This document shows positions 1 through 9,132 of a stretch of 64,000 nt of DNA, piece after piece. A program made the translations under genes and the position numbers. Numbering within the stretch: the first letter of the stretch is position 1; the number at the start of each line of letters is the position of its first letter. The notes beneath the pieces are model-generated. The model was not told the origin of the DNA. It made no database searches and saw nothing but the letters and a program-made list of their open reading frames with translations. The DNA comes from Cupriavidus pinatubonensis (GTDB lineage: Bacteria; Pseudomonadota; Gammaproteobacteria; Burkholderiales; Burkholderiaceae), in NCBI RefSeq assembly GCF_019602855.1, contig NZ_CP080767.1, forward strand, positions 1,488,001 to 1,552,000, in the 5' to 3' direction.

Positions 1-1
1 G

Positions 2-307
2 ATCATCCGCTTCTACGGCCATGCCATGCAGGGCATGATGGGCACTTACCTGGAAAAGAACATCCAGGCCTTCATCGACATCCAGAACAAGCTGGCCGAA
101 AATTCCAAGGGCCTGTATTCCGGCGAAGCCTTCAGCCCCGACATGTGGTCCCAGTTCATGAACATGCAGGGGCCGATGATGCAGGGGATGATGAGCAACT
201 ACATCGAACAGAGCAAAAACCTGTTCGTGCAGATGCAGGAGCAGATGCAGAACCAGGCCAAGAATATGTTCGGGACGTTCCCGTTCAACCAGCCCGAGAA
301 GAAGTAA
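2..307 (+). CDS. phaR: Polyhydroxyalkanoate synthesis repressor PhaR, C-terminal part
   Basis: The reading frame is open from base 2, so only the last 101 residues are present; the N-terminal DNA-binding PHB/PHA accumulation regulator domain lies outside the window. The visible part is Met/Gln-rich and helical, with a repeated pattern (MQGMMGTYLEKNIQAF and MQGMMSNYIEQSKNLF), and ends FNQPEKK. This matches what I know of PhaR, which represses phasin and PHA genes by binding DNA and is titrated away by PHB granules. The downstream dusC-rimO-bktB order agrees with the Cupriavidus pha region. Recognised from sequence and context, not from an alignment. Confidence 0.85.
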   Translation: MIRFYGHAMQGMMGTYLEKNIQAFIDIQNKLAENSKGLYSGEAFSPDMWSQFMNMQGPMMQGMMSNYIEQSKNLFVQMQEQMQNQAKNMFGTFPFNQPEKK

Positions 308-538
308 GTCATACCGATGGCGGACCGCCCGGTCCGCCATCGCGCCGCCACCGACCATCGTCGCTCGGTTCCGGTGCTCTGCGGGGCGGCGCCCAAGCAG
401 GTAAAATGCGCCCCTTCTGAACTGGCGGCTCATCTTGCGGACTCGCCTGCAGCGCGATATCCCGATGATTCCAAGCCTTCCCCGTTCCACTTTGTCTGCC
501 CCGGGTTCCGGCGTGACCGCGCTGGCTCGAGCCTGACC

Positions 539-1513
539 ATGAGCCGGCTATTCCTCGCCCCGATGGAGGGGCTCGCTGACTATGTGCTGCGCGACGTGCT
601 GACAGGCCTCGGCGGCTACGACGGCTGCGTGTCCGAGTTCGTGCGGGTGACGGGCTCGCTGCTTCCTCCGCGCGTCTACGAGCGCGATACTCCCGAGATC
701 CTGCAGGGCGGCCATACCCCGAGCGGCACCCCGATGGTGATCCAGCTGCTCGGCAGCGATCCCGAGTGGCTGGCACGCAATGCGACTTATGCCGCGACCT
801 TGTCGCCGCACGGCATCGACCTGAACTTCGGTTGCCCGGCCAAGGTCGTCAACCGGCACGGGGGCGGCGCGATGCTGCTGGCGCATCCCGAGCAACTGCA
901 TAGCATCGTTTCCGCGGTACGCGCAGCGGTCCCGCCGCATATCGCGGTCACGGCCAAAATGCGGCTCGGCGTTTCCGATACCGCGCTGGCGCTCGATTGC
1001 GCCACGGCGCTGGCGGAGGGTGGGGCGGCGTCGCTGGTGGTGCACGCCCGCACGCGTGACCACGGCTACCGGCCACCGGCGCACTGGGAATGGATCGCCC
1101 GCATCGCCGACACCGTCGATATCCCCGTCATTGCCAACGGTGACGTCTGGTCGGTTGCCGACTGGGAGCGTTGCCGCGCGGTCAGTGGCTGCGCCGATGT
1201 GATGATCGGCCGCGGCGCGGTATCGGATCCGTTCCTGGCCCTGCGTATCCGAGGCCTCATGGACAGCACGCCATCCGATGCTGATTGGCCGCTCGTGCTG
1301 CAGCAGATTGCGGCTTACCTGAGGAAGCTGCATGACCGGATCTCATCCTGCCATGAGCACGGACGGGTGAAGTTGTGGCTCAGCTATCTCAAGCGGACCT
1401 GGCCGCAAGCCACGGCGCTGCACGATGCGATCCGCAGGATCCACGATTCGGCCCAAATCGAGCAGGTACTGCAGAGTGCCTCTGATGCCACGCAGGGGAT
1501 CGCCCCGGCATAG
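539..1513 (+). CDS. dusC: tRNA-dihydrouridine synthase (DusC-type)
   Basis: A 324-residue FMN enzyme that reduces uridine to dihydrouridine in the tRNA D-loop. The start ATG at 539 gives the family N-terminus MSRLFLAPMEGLADYVLRD; the frame is open further upstream, but that stretch is low-complexity and resembles no Dus protein. The active-site region NFGCPAKVVNRHGGG places the catalytic Cys at residue 99, and the phosphate-binding end VIANGDVWS and IGRGAVSDPF follow. The C-terminal helical tRNA-binding domain is present, so the length is normal. The short Dus without the DusA/DusB signatures suggests DusC (U16). It stands alone between phaR and rimO. A TAAAAT box near 402 could be its -10, without a clear -35. 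Confidence 0.9.
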   Translation: MSRLFLAPMEGLADYVLRDVLTGLGGYDGCVSEFVRVTGSLLPPRVYERDTPEILQGGHTPSGTPMVIQLLGSDPEWLARNATYAATLSPHGIDLNFGCPAKVVNRHGGGAMLLAHPEQLHSIVSAVRAAVPPHIAVTAKMRLGVSDTALALDCATALAEGGAASLVVHARTRDHGYRPPAHWEWIARIADTVDIPVIANGDVWSVADWERCRAVSGCADVMIGRGAVSDPFLALRIRGLMDSTPSDADWPLVLQQIAAYLRKLHDRISSCHEHGRVKLWLSYLKRTWPQATALHDAIRRIHDSAQIEQVLQSASDATQGIAPA

Positions 1514-1693
1514 GGCCAGAGCCGCCTGTCTTGCCGTGTGCCGCGTCAGGCGCCGTTTGACTGCGGCAAACGGTTAAAATCCGGGTTGCTTGCAGCGCCG
1601 GGCGGACTTGCCCGACATCCATCGGGATTACCCGATATACTCCGCCCCGCTTGCCCCACATTCGCATTCCCCGTGAAAAATCCTTCAGAATCA

Positions 1694-3052
1694 ATGACCC
1701 AGAAAGACCAGAGCCCGCGCGTCGGCTTCGTTTCGCTTGGCTGCCCGAAGGCGTTGGTCGACTCGGAACAGATCATCACCCAGCTGCGCGCCGAGGGTTA
1801 CGCAATCAGCGGCACCTATGACGGTGCCGACCTGGTTGTGGTCAACACCTGCGGCTTCATCGACGAAGCCGTGCAGGAGAGCCTCGACGCGATCGGCGAG
1901 GCGCTGACCGAGAATGGCAAGGTCATCGTGACCGGCTGTCTCGGGGCGAAGAAGGATGCGGCGGGGCACGACATCGTGTCGTCGGTGCACCCGAAAGTGC
2001 TGGCCGTGACCGGCCCGCACGCCCTTGGCGAAGTCATGCAGGCGGTGCACACGCACCTGCCCAAGCCGCATGACCCCTTTACCGACCTGGTGCCGGCGGC
2101 CGGCATCAAGCTGACGCCCAAGCACTACGCCTACCTGAAGATTTCCGAAGGCTGCAACCATCGCTGCTCGTTCTGCATCATCCCGTCGATGCGCGGCGAC
2201 CTGGTGTCGCGTCCCGTCGCCGAAGTCATGCTGGAAGCCGAGAACCTGTTCAAGGCCGGCGTGAAGGAATTGCTGGTGATCTCGCAGGACACCAGCGCTT
2301 ACGGCGTGGACGTGAAGTACCGCACCGGCTTCTGGAACGGACGTCCGCTCAAGACCCGCATGACCGAACTGGTCGCGGCGCTGGGTGAACTGGCGGCCCA
2401 GTACGGTGCGTGGGTGCGCCTGCACTACGTGTACCCGTACCCGCACGTCGACGAGATCATTCCGTTGATGAACGGCGGTCACGTGCTGCCGTACCTGGAC
2501 GTGCCGCTGCAACACGCGCACCCCGACGTGCTCAAGCGCATGAAGCGTCCGGCCAATGCCGAGAAGACGCTGGACCGCATCCGCGCCTGGCGCGAGGTGT
2601 GCCCGGACCTGACGATCCGCAGCACTTTTATCGCCGGCTTCCCGGGCGAAACTGAAGCGGAATTCGAGACCCTGCTCGATTTCATCGCCGAAGCCGAGCT
2701 GGACCGCGTGGGCTGCTTTGCGTACTCCCCGGTGGAAGGCGCGACGGCCAACGACCTGCCGGGCGCCTTGCCCGACGAAGTCCGCGAGGAACGCCGCGCG
2801 CGCTTCATGGAGGTGGCCGAGGAAGTCTCCGCACGCCGCCTGCAGCGCAAGGTTGGCCAGACGCTGCGCGTGCTGATCGACGAGGTGAACCAGGACGGCG
2901 GCATCGGCCGGTCTTCGGCGGATGCGCCGGAAATCGACGGCCTGGTCTATATCGCGCCGCCGGCCAAGCCGTCGCAGCGCTATCGCGCCGGGGACTTCGT
3001 TCAGGTGAAGATCACTGGCGCTGATGGTCACGACTTGTGGGGCGAGATTTGA
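1694..3052 (+). CDS. rimO: Ribosomal protein uS12 methylthiotransferase RimO
   Basis: A radical-SAM enzyme that adds a methylthio group to the conserved Asp of ribosomal protein S12. The 452-residue product begins with the UPF0004 domain ([16 protein letters not shown], then [12 protein letters not shown] and [10 protein letters not shown], three cluster-binding cysteines). The radical-SAM domain carries the CxxxCxxC motif in [17 protein letters not shown], and the protein ends with a TRAM domain ([15 protein letters not shown]). The chosen ATG at 1694 gives the usual length; an in-frame GTG at 1673 would add seven residues, and neither has a strong ribosome-binding site. The SLGCPK and SFCIIP signatures separate it from MiaB. 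Confidence 0.95.
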   Translation: MTQKDQSPRVGFVSLGCPKALVDSEQIITQLRAEGYAISGTYDGADLVVVNTCGFIDEAVQESLDAIGEALTENGKVIVTGCLGAKKDAAGHDIVSSVHPKVLAVTGPHALGEVMQAVHTHLPKPHDPFTDLVPAAGIKLTPKHYAYLKISEGCNHRCSFCIIPSMRGDLVSRPVAEVMLEAENLFKAGVKELLVISQDTSAYGVDVKYRTGFWNGRPLKTRMTELVAALGELAAQYGAWVRLHYVYPYPHVDEIIPLMNGGHVLPYLDVPLQHAHPDVLKRMKRPANAEKTLDRIRAWREVCPDLTIRSTFIAGFPGETEAEFETLLDFIAEAELDRVGCFAYSPVEGATANDLPGALPDEVREERRARFMEVAEEVSARRLQRKVGQTLRVLIDEVNQDGGIGRSSADAPEIDGLVYIAPPAKPSQRYRAGDFVQVKITGADGHDLWGEI

Positions 3053-3085
3053 TGCAACGGGCTTCTGCTGCCCTTAAGTAAAAGT

Positions 3086-3127
3086 ACGATCGTTCGATTC
3101 CGTCGCGATGCCGCTATACTGTGCACC
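3086..3127 (+). promoter_or_regulatory. Putative bktB promoter with overlapping palindromic operator
   Basis: A TATACT -10 box lies at 3115-3120, with TTCGAT as a weak -35 at 3093-3098 (spacer 16). The perfect palindrome ACGATCGT at 3086-3093 touches the -35. This is the arrangement expected of a repressor site, for example for a TetR-type fatty-acid regulator. The repressor itself is inferred, not seen. Confidence 0.45.
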
Positions 3128-3152
3128 GCAACATAACCTCATGGAGAGAGAC

Positions 3153-4337
3153 ATGACGCGTGAAGTCGTGGTAGTGAGTGGCGTACGTACGGCAATCGGC
3201 ACTTTCGGCGGCAGCCTGAAGGACATGGCACCGACCCAACTGGGTGCACTCGTGGTGCGCGAGGCGCTGGCCCGTGCTCAGGTGTCGGGCGACGATGTTG
3301 GTCACGTGGTGTTCGGTAACGTGATTCAGACCGAGCCGCGCGACATGTATCTGGGCCGCGTGGCGGCCGTCGATGGCGGTGTGACGATCAATGCGCCTGC
3401 GCTGACCGTGAACCGCCTGTGCGGCTCGGGCCTGCAAGCCATCGTCAGCGCCGCGCAGACCATTCTGCTCGGCGACGCCGACGTGGCCATCGGCGGCGGT
3501 GCGGAAAGCATGAGCCGCGCGCCGTACCTGGCGCCCGCAGTTCGCTGGGGCGCGCGCATGGGCGATGCCAGCATGGTCGACATGATGCTGGGCGCGCTGC
3601 ATGACCCGTTCCACCGCATTCACATGGGTGTCACGGCCGAGAACGTGGCCAAGGAATACGACATCACGCGCAGCCAGCAGGACGAAGCCGCGCTGGAATC
3701 GCACCGTCGCGCTTCGGCCGCGATCAAGGCTGGTTACTTCAAGGACCAGATCGTTCCGGTGACGCTCAAGACCCGCAAGGGCGAGGTGAGCTTTGACACC
3801 GACGAGCACGTGCGTCACGACGCCACGATCGACGACATGACCAAGCTCAAGCCGGTCTTCGTCAAGGAAAACGGCACCGTGACGGCGGGCAATGCCTCCG
3901 GCCTGAACGACGCCGCTGCGGCTGTCGTGCTGATGGAGCGCGCCGAAGCCGAGCGCCGTGGCCTGAAGCCGCTGGCTCGCCTGGTGTCGTATGGCCACGC
4001 TGGCGTGGATCCGAAGACCATGGGTATCGGCCCGGTGCCGGCTACCAAGAAGGCGCTGGAGCGCGCTGGCCTGTCGGTGTCCGACCTGGACGTGATCGAA
4101 GCCAACGAAGCGTTTGCCGCGCAGGCTTGCGCGGTGACCAAGGCGCTGGGCCTGGACCCGGCCAAGGTCAATCCCAACGGTTCCGGCATTTCGCTTGGCC
4201 ACCCGATCGGCGCCACCGGCGCGCTGATCACGGTCAAGGCGTTGCATGAGCTGCAACGCGTGCAGGGCCGCTATGCGCTGGTGACGATGTGCATCGGCGG
4301 CGGCCAGGGCATTGCCGCCATCTTCGAGCGCATCTGA
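3153..4337 (+). CDS. bktB: 3-ketothiolase BktB (acetyl-CoA C-acyltransferase)
   Basis: A thiolase that condenses acetyl-CoA with acetyl- or propionyl-CoA to 3-ketoacyl-CoA, or runs in the degradative direction. In Cupriavidus this enzyme supplies C4 and C5 precursors for PHA copolymers. The product is 394 residues, starting MTREVVVVSGVRTAIGTF at an ATG preceded by GGAGAGAG; an upstream in-frame ATG at 3108 lacks such a site and would add 15 unrelated residues. The nucleophile is Cys90 (NRLCGSGLQ); His350 (GHPIGATGA) and Cys380 (CIGGGQG) complete the active site. It closely resembles my memory of C. necator BktB. It is transcribed alone or with the secreted protein 9 bp downstream. Confidence 0.95.
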   Translation: MTREVVVVSGVRTAIGTFGGSLKDMAPTQLGALVVREALARAQVSGDDVGHVVFGNVIQTEPRDMYLGRVAAVDGGVTINAPALTVNRLCGSGLQAIVSAAQTILLGDADVAIGGGAESMSRAPYLAPAVRWGARMGDASMVDMMLGALHDPFHRIHMGVTAENVAKEYDITRSQQDEAALESHRRASAAIKAGYFKDQIVPVTLKTRKGEVSFDTDEHVRHDATIDDMTKLKPVFVKENGTVTAGNASGLNDAAAAVVLMERAEAERRGLKPLARLVSYGHAGVDPKTMGIGPVPATKKALERAGLSVSDLDVIEANEAFAAQACAVTKALGLDPAKVNPNGSGISLGHPIGATGALITVKALHELQRVQGRYALVTMCIGGGQGIAAIFERI

Positions 4338-4346
4338 GTCTTGTTG

Positions 4347-4976
4347 ATGTGTCGTCGCCCCCCGTTGCAGCGCCGTTCGCTCGTCAGCCTGGCTGCCGCG
4401 CTGGCGCTTGCGGGGGCGATGCCGGTGCGGGCCGCCGATGACAACGTGTTGTCGACCGGCCCGGCTGCTGCTACTGCTGGCGGCCTCGGCCTGAACGAGG
4501 CGATCCGCGAAGGCGAGGCGCGCCGCAACGCGGCGCCGTCCGCCGGCGCGACTGCCGGGGCGCTGTCGCCCCGGCCAGAATTCGCGAAGCTTCCCGTTTA
4601 CGTCGGCAAGGTCGGTGACAAGCCGGTGCGGCTGCGTATTGGCCCGAAGCCCGATGAGCGCGACAGCCTGCGCGGCGAGTACACGGCCAACGGCGTGCCT
4701 GGCGTGCGGCTGCTGGCGGGTGAGTGGGAGGACGGCAGCTTCCTGATGGAAGAGTCCGACGACGGCACCCGTGTTTCCGGCAACTGGGAAGGCACCATCG
4801 ACGCCAGCGGCGCCGTGCGCGGCACCTGGACCGATGCGTTCAATCCGGCCAACGTGCTGCCATTCATTATCCGCCCGCTCGGCAGCGTGCGGGTCATTCC
4901 TCCCTTCGACACGGCACCGGGCAGCGGCGCCACTTACGCGCCTGCACCACCGCGGGCATCGATCCAGGGCTGGTAA
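4347..4976 (+). CDS. Exported protein of unknown function
   Basis: A 209-residue protein with a twin-arginine-free signal peptide (basic MCRRPPLQRRS, hydrophobic Ala/Leu core, cleavage near VRAAD around residue 29). After an Ala-rich linker comes a compact domain from about residue 75 (KLPVYVGKVGDKPVRLRIGPKPDE, GEYTANGVPGVRLLAGEWEDG, SGNWEGTIDASGAVRGTWTD), which reads as a beta-barrel-like repeat of G-x-W/Y strands. It begins 9 bp after bktB on the same strand, so it may be co-transcribed. I do not recognise the family. Leader, composition and codon use are consistent with a real gene. Confidence 0.75.
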   Translation: MCRRPPLQRRSLVSLAAALALAGAMPVRAADDNVLSTGPAAATAGGLGLNEAIREGEARRNAAPSAGATAGALSPRPEFAKLPVYVGKVGDKPVRLRIGPKPDERDSLRGEYTANGVPGVRLLAGEWEDGSFLMEESDDGTRVSGNWEGTIDASGAVRGTWTDAFNPANVLPFIIRPLGSVRVIPPFDTAPGSGATYAPAPPRASIQGW

Positions 4977-5090
4977 GCACGCCCGCCGGTGGCGCGGCCG
5001 CCATTTGCTGGTAAGCTCGGACGTATATCGCGTCTCTTTTATGCCTGCCGCGCAACGCGGCGGGGCATGCCAGCCATCAAGGAATCCGCC

Positions 5091-6320
5091 GTGTCCGATC
5101 CCACTTCCGGCAAGCCCGCGTCGGGCTCCGCCAGCCATTACATCCAGACGGTTGCCGTCCAGCCCGAGTTGGACATCGCGCCAGGCTTTGACTCGTTTTC
5201 GCCCGCCACCCATCGCGGCTCCACGGTTGTCTTCCGCAATCTGGCGGAACTGCGCGCCTATGGGGATCGGGGCACCACATACTGGCGCTATGGCCTGCAT
5301 GCCACGCCCACCAGCGAAGCGCTGTGCCAGCACCTGGCGCTGCTCGAAGGCGCGCGGCACACGCTGCTGCTGCCATCCGGGCTGGCCGCGATCTCGCTGG
5401 TCTACTTCGCGCTGCTCAAAAGCGGCGACGATGTGCTGGTGCCGGACAACGTGTACGGCCCGAACCGCGACCACGGCGAATGGCTCGCGCGCGATTTCGG
5501 GGTGACGGTGCGCTATTACGATCCGATGATCGGCGGCGGCATTGCCGGCATGATTCGCGCCAATACCCGCCTGATCTGGATGGAATCGCCCGGCTCGGTG
5601 ACGATGGAAGTGCCGGACAGCGAAGCGATCGTCGCCGCGGCAAAGGCGCGCGGCGTGCTGACCGCCATCGACAATACCTGGTCAGCCGGTCTCTATTTCC
5701 GGCCGTTCGACATGGGCATCGATATCTCGGTGCAAGCGCTGACCAAGTACCAGTCGGGCGGCAGCGATGTCCTGATGGGCGCCGTGCTGACGCGCGATGA
5801 CGCCGTGCAGGCTCGCCTGAAGCGCGCGCGCATGCTGATGGGGTGGGGCGTGTCGGCCGACGACTGCCATCTCGTGCTGCGGTCGTTGCCGAGCCTGCCG
5901 GTGCGTTTGGCCGCGCACGACCGCGCCGCGCGCGAGGTCGCGGAGTGGCTGCACCAGCGCCCGGAAGTCGTGCGGGTACTGCATCCCGCGTTGCCGGACT
6001 GCCCGGGCCACGCCAACTGGCGCCGGGACTTCACCGGCGCAAGCGGCCTGTTCGCGATCATCATGCACGAAAGGTATTCGCAGGAGCAGGTGGACGCGTT
6101 CGTCGAAGCGCTGCGCCTGTTCGCGATCGGCTGGTCCTGGGGAGGCGCGCACAGTCTTGCCGTGCCCTACCACGTGCCGACGATGCGACCGGCAGGCAGC
6201 TGGCCGCCTGCTGGCTGGCAGCACGCTGGCGAACTGGTGCGCCTCTACATTGGCCTGGAGGACACGCGCGACCTTATCGCCGATCTGCGCCAGGCGATGG
6301 AGCAGGTGCTGAAGGGCTGA
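5091..6320 (+). CDS. metC: Cystathionine beta-lyase-like PLP enzyme (Cys/Met metabolism family)
   Basis: A 409-residue fold-type I PLP enzyme of the Cys/Met metabolism family. The Schiff-base lysine is Lys219 in QALTKYQSGGSDVLMG. YGLHATPTSEALC, LLLPSGLAAISL and DNTWSAGLYFRPFDMGIDI are the usual substrate and cofactor motifs. The pattern YWRYG-xxxTP and the GWSWGGAHSLA end point to cystathionine beta-lyase (cystathionine to homocysteine, pyruvate and ammonia) rather than a synthase. I chose the GTG at 5091 because AAGGA lies 7 bp upstream; an ATG at 5067 would add eight residues. The exact substrate is inferred; relatives act on several sulfur amino acids. Confidence 0.85.
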   Translation: MSDPTSGKPASGSASHYIQTVAVQPELDIAPGFDSFSPATHRGSTVVFRNLAELRAYGDRGTTYWRYGLHATPTSEALCQHLALLEGARHTLLLPSGLAAISLVYFALLKSGDDVLVPDNVYGPNRDHGEWLARDFGVTVRYYDPMIGGGIAGMIRANTRLIWMESPGSVTMEVPDSEAIVAAAKARGVLTAIDNTWSAGLYFRPFDMGIDISVQALTKYQSGGSDVLMGAVLTRDDAVQARLKRARMLMGWGVSADDCHLVLRSLPSLPVRLAAHDRAAREVAEWLHQRPEVVRVLHPALPDCPGHANWRRDFTGASGLFAIIMHERYSQEQVDAFVEALRLFAIGWSWGGAHSLAVPYHVPTMRPAGSWPPAGWQHAGELVRLYIGLEDTRDLIADLRQAMEQVLKG

Positions 6321-6326
6321 AGCGCG

Positions 6327-6563
6327 CTAACTGGCCCGCAATGCGACGTTGAGCTGATCGACCACCTCGGCCCAATCGGCGTCGTCTGCAATCTCGTCTC
6401 GAAGCATGGTTGCCTGTGCAGGCGTCCAGAACGACGCATCGGCGAGTTCGATGTCGCCAGGCAGCGGCGCGTGCGTCGCGATGAACTGGCGGATGCCCGA
6501 TTCATCGCTGGGCAGCCCCAATTGGGCAAACAGTTCGGAAAAGCGGTGGAAGGCCTGTTCCAT
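6327..6563 (-). CDS. Small DUF2789-type protein
   Basis: A 78-residue acidic protein, MEQAFHRFSELFAQLGLP at its start, with PLPGDIELADASFWTPAQATML in the middle and ADWAEVVDQLNVAL near the end. The pattern is what I remember of the DUF2789 family, common in Ralstonia and Cupriavidus and of unknown function. The ATG at 6563 has GGAG 8-9 bp upstream; longer in-frame extensions upstream are not family-like. It is convergent with the cystathionine lyase gene, with only 6 bp between stops, so readthrough antisense is likely. Cytoplasmic: no signal or membrane segment. Confidence 0.75.
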   Translation of the reverse strand: MEQAFHRFSELFAQLGLPSDESGIRQFIATHAPLPGDIELADASFWTPAQATMLRDEIADDADWAEVVDQLNVALRAS

Positions 6564-6669
6564 GGTGAGGTGCTCCGCTTCTGGGGTGGTCACTGCAGCT
6601 AGTGTAGGGCACCGGAGCGCGTGAGGCGCACAAGAAAGAGCGGACGCCCAAGCGTCCGTCTTGCGGAAA

Positions 6670-7524
6670 TCAGTGGGGGAACAGCGCCAGCAGGCCGTCC
6701 AGCCCGACGTGGTTGAAGGCAACGCTGGCCTGTGCGCGCACGACAGGCTTGGCGCGGAAGGCCACCGAAAGGCCGGAGACTGCCATCATCTTGAGGTCGT
6801 TCGAGCCGTCACCCATCACGATGGCCTGGTCCGGCGTTGCGCCGATCTGCGCGCAGACTTCCTGTACGGTACGGGCCTTCACATCGGCATTGACGATTTC
6901 GCCGACCACGTTGCCGGTCAGCTTGCCGTCGACGATTTCCAGCGTGTTGGCGCGCGTGACATCCAGCTTCAGGCGTGGCTTGAGCTTATCGGTGAAATGC
7001 ACAAAGCCGCCCGACACCAGCAGCGTGCGCAGGCCCAGCGCCTGCACGGTCTGCAGCATGCGCTCGGCACCCGGCGACAGACGCAGGCGCTCTTCATAGA
7101 CGCGATCCAGCACGCTGGCATCCAGGCCCTTCAGCAAGGCCACGCGGCGGCGCAGGCTTTCGTTGAAGTCGGTGATCTCGCCGCGCATGGCGGCTTCGGT
7201 AATGGCGGAAACCTCGGCCTTCAGCCCGCAGAAATCGGCGATCTCGTCGATGCATTCGATCGTGATCAGCGTGGAATCCATGTCCATGGCCACCAGACGG
7301 AAGTCCGACAGGCGCCGGCCGGCAGGCACGACGGCCCAGTCGATCGCGCGCGGCCCGCAGTAGTCGTCCAGCGTGTCGCGCAACGCCGGCGTAAGCGGGG
7401 CGCAGTCTTCGGCGGCTGCGACAGTTTCGCTGCGCAGCTCCGGCTCGGAAGTGCGGGCGAGCGTGCGGATGGCGGAAAGGTCGTCGGAAGCGAGCGGGCG
7501 GGTACTCTGGAGGATCAGGGGCAT
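6670..7524 (-). CDS. serB: Phosphoserine phosphatase SerB
   Basis: Last step of serine synthesis: phosphoserine to serine. HAD superfamily, 284 residues from the ATG at 7524. Motif I is MDMDSTLI (nucleophile Asp81, acid Asp83), motif II is LVSGGFVHF, and motif III is MGDGSNDLKMM. The first ~75 residues form the short, divergent N-terminal extension that SerB proteins carry ahead of the catalytic domain. An in-frame GTG at 7593 would add 23 Pro/Ala-rich residues; neither start has a strong ribosome-binding site, so the start is uncertain. It is a single gene, convergent with nothing essential, downstream of the M20 amidohydrolase in the same direction. Confidence 0.93.
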   Translation of the reverse strand: MPLILQSTRPLASDDLSAIRTLARTSEPELRSETVAAAEDCAPLTPALRDTLDDYCGPRAIDWAVVPAGRRLSDFRLVAMDMDSTLITIECIDEIADFCGLKAEVSAITEAAMRGEITDFNESLRRRVALLKGLDASVLDRVYEERLRLSPGAERMLQTVQALGLRTLLVSGGFVHFTDKLKPRLKLDVTRANTLEIVDGKLTGNVVGEIVNADVKARTVQEVCAQIGATPDQAIVMGDGSNDLKMMAVSGLSVAFRAKPVVRAQASVAFNHVGLDGLLALFPH

Positions 7525-7623
7525 GACAGCAGCAGGCGGATCGGGCGGCGCGCCGAGGGGCGGGACGGCAAAGGCGACATTGTAATCGCTCACGGCCCGC
7601 GTGCCCCCGGCGCGTGACGCACG

Positions 7624-9003
7624 TCAGCGCTGGGCCATGGTCATGTAGTCCACCGTCAGGTTCGACAGCGCACGCACGCCGTTGACAAGCGCCGGCTCAT
7701 CCACATAGAACTCCGGCGAGTGGTTCGAGGCCGCCTTGGCCAGGTCCGTACCCTTGGGTGTGACGCCCAGATTGAAGAACAGTCCCGGCACCTTTTCCTG
7801 GTAGAACGAGAAGTCTTCGGACGCCGTTGCCTTCGGCATGGTCAGCCAGTTGCCTTCGCCGGCCACGCGCCGCAGTGTGGGCGCCATCTTTTCGGTCAGC
7901 ACCGGCTGGTTGACGGTGGCGTTGTAGAGCTCCACCACGCGGAACGTGGCCTCCGCGCCGGCGCTCGCGGCAATGGTCTCGGTCGTGCGCTTCATGCGGG
8001 CGTGAATGTCCTTCTTCATGCCCTCGTCATAGGTGCGCACCGTACCCATCATCTCGACCTGCTCCGGCACGATATTCATGCGGTTGCCGCCGTGGATGGT
8101 GCCTACCGTGATGACCGACGGCTCCAACATCGCATTGACCTGGCGGCTCTGGATGGTCTGCAGGCCCATGACGATCTGCGACGCGACCACGATCGGATCG
8201 ACCCCAGCCCACGGGCGCGCGCCATGGGTCTGGCGGCCCTTCACGTCGATCCAGAACTGGTCCGCGGCTGCCATGGACGCGCCGCTGCGCCAGCCAAGCT
8301 TGCCCGATTCCATGCCCGCGGCCACGTGCAGGCCGAAGATCGCATCGACCTTCGGGTTGTCGAGCACGCCTTCGGCCACCATCTGCTTGGCGCCCCACAT
8401 ATTCTTGCCATTCGGTTCGATGTCCGCGGGGCTTTCCTCGGCCGGCTGGAAGATGAACTTGACCGTGCCGGGAAGCTGGTCCTTCATGCCGGCAAGTACT
8501 TCCGCCGTGGCCATCAGAATGGCTACGTGCGTGTCGTGGCCACACGCATGCATCACGTCGACCTCCTTGCCGAGGTACTGGCCCTTGGCCTTGGAGGCAA
8601 ACGGCACATCCACGCGCTCCTTCACCGGCAGCGCATCCATATCGGCGCGCAGCGCCACCACCGGGCCTGGCTTGCCGCCCTTGAGCACGCCGACTACGCC
8701 GGTCTTGGCCACACCCGTCTTCACATCCATGCCGAGCTTGCGAAGGTGATCGGCGACCAGCTTTGCGGTGCGCGTCTCGTAGTTGCCGAGTTCGGGATGC
8801 TGGTGGATGTCGCGGCGCCACGCGATCAGCTGTGCTTCTACCGCTTTCGCACGCGTTTCGATCTGCGCGTGCAGGTCGTCGGCGCTGGTAGCAGGTGCCG
8901 CGGACTGTGCGTTCGCGGCGTTGCAAAGCACGGCGGCGGCGAGTGCCAGGCCTGCCAGCACGAGGCTCTGGGTGGAACGGGATGCAGTGCGACGAACAGC
9001 CAT
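7624..9003 (-). CDS. Exported M20 metallo-amidohydrolase (hippuricase/aminoacylase-like)
   Basis: A 459-residue M20D peptidase-family enzyme with a Sec signal peptide (SLVLAGLALAAAVLCNAANAQS, cleavage near residue 33). Most family members are cytoplasmic, so this one acts in the periplasm. Metal-binding elements are seen: RRDIHQHPELGNYE near 70, RADMDALPV, and HACGHDTHVAI with the bridging Cys/His, followed by FQPAEESP. The dimerisation insert starts near DQFWIDVKGRQTHGARPWAG. The family hydrolyses N-acyl amino acids or amides; the substrate cannot be read from sequence. The start ATG at 9003 has a perfect AAGGAG site. It is followed by serB and preceded by argE, another M20 enzyme. Confidence 0.85.
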   Translation of the reverse strand: MAVRRTASRSTQSLVLAGLALAAAVLCNAANAQSAAPATSADDLHAQIETRAKAVEAQLIAWRRDIHQHPELGNYETRTAKLVADHLRKLGMDVKTGVAKTGVVGVLKGGKPGPVVALRADMDALPVKERVDVPFASKAKGQYLGKEVDVMHACGHDTHVAILMATAEVLAGMKDQLPGTVKFIFQPAEESPADIEPNGKNMWGAKQMVAEGVLDNPKVDAIFGLHVAAGMESGKLGWRSGASMAAADQFWIDVKGRQTHGARPWAGVDPIVVASQIVMGLQTIQSRQVNAMLEPSVITVGTIHGGNRMNIVPEQVEMMGTVRTYDEGMKKDIHARMKRTTETIAASAGAEATFRVVELYNATVNQPVLTEKMAPTLRRVAGEGNWLTMPKATASEDFSFYQEKVPGLFFNLGVTPKGTDLAKAASNHSPEFYVDEPALVNGVRALSNLTVDYMTMAQR

Positions 9004-9132
9004 GCAGGATCTCCTTCGTTGTTGTTGGTTTGAGGCTGGTGGTGTCTTGGCGCTGCAATGCGCCAGGAAAGCCGAGTGGCTGCTTCCCTCTCGCAATTGG
9101 AGAGGGAAGCAGCGCACGGCGAAAAGGGTGGG

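Noticed and set aside
317..538. N-terminal extension of DusC from an upstream start
   Set aside because: The added 74 residues are Arg/Pro/Ala-rich and have no Dus similarity; the ATG at 539 begins the family sequence.
1557..1580. TTGACT and TAAAAT as a rimO promoter
   Set aside because: The spacer would be only 12 bp, too short for sigma70.
3114..5474. A 786-residue open frame opposite bktB
   Set aside because: Spans several real plus-strand genes with clear starts; low-complexity Arg/His/Ala protein.
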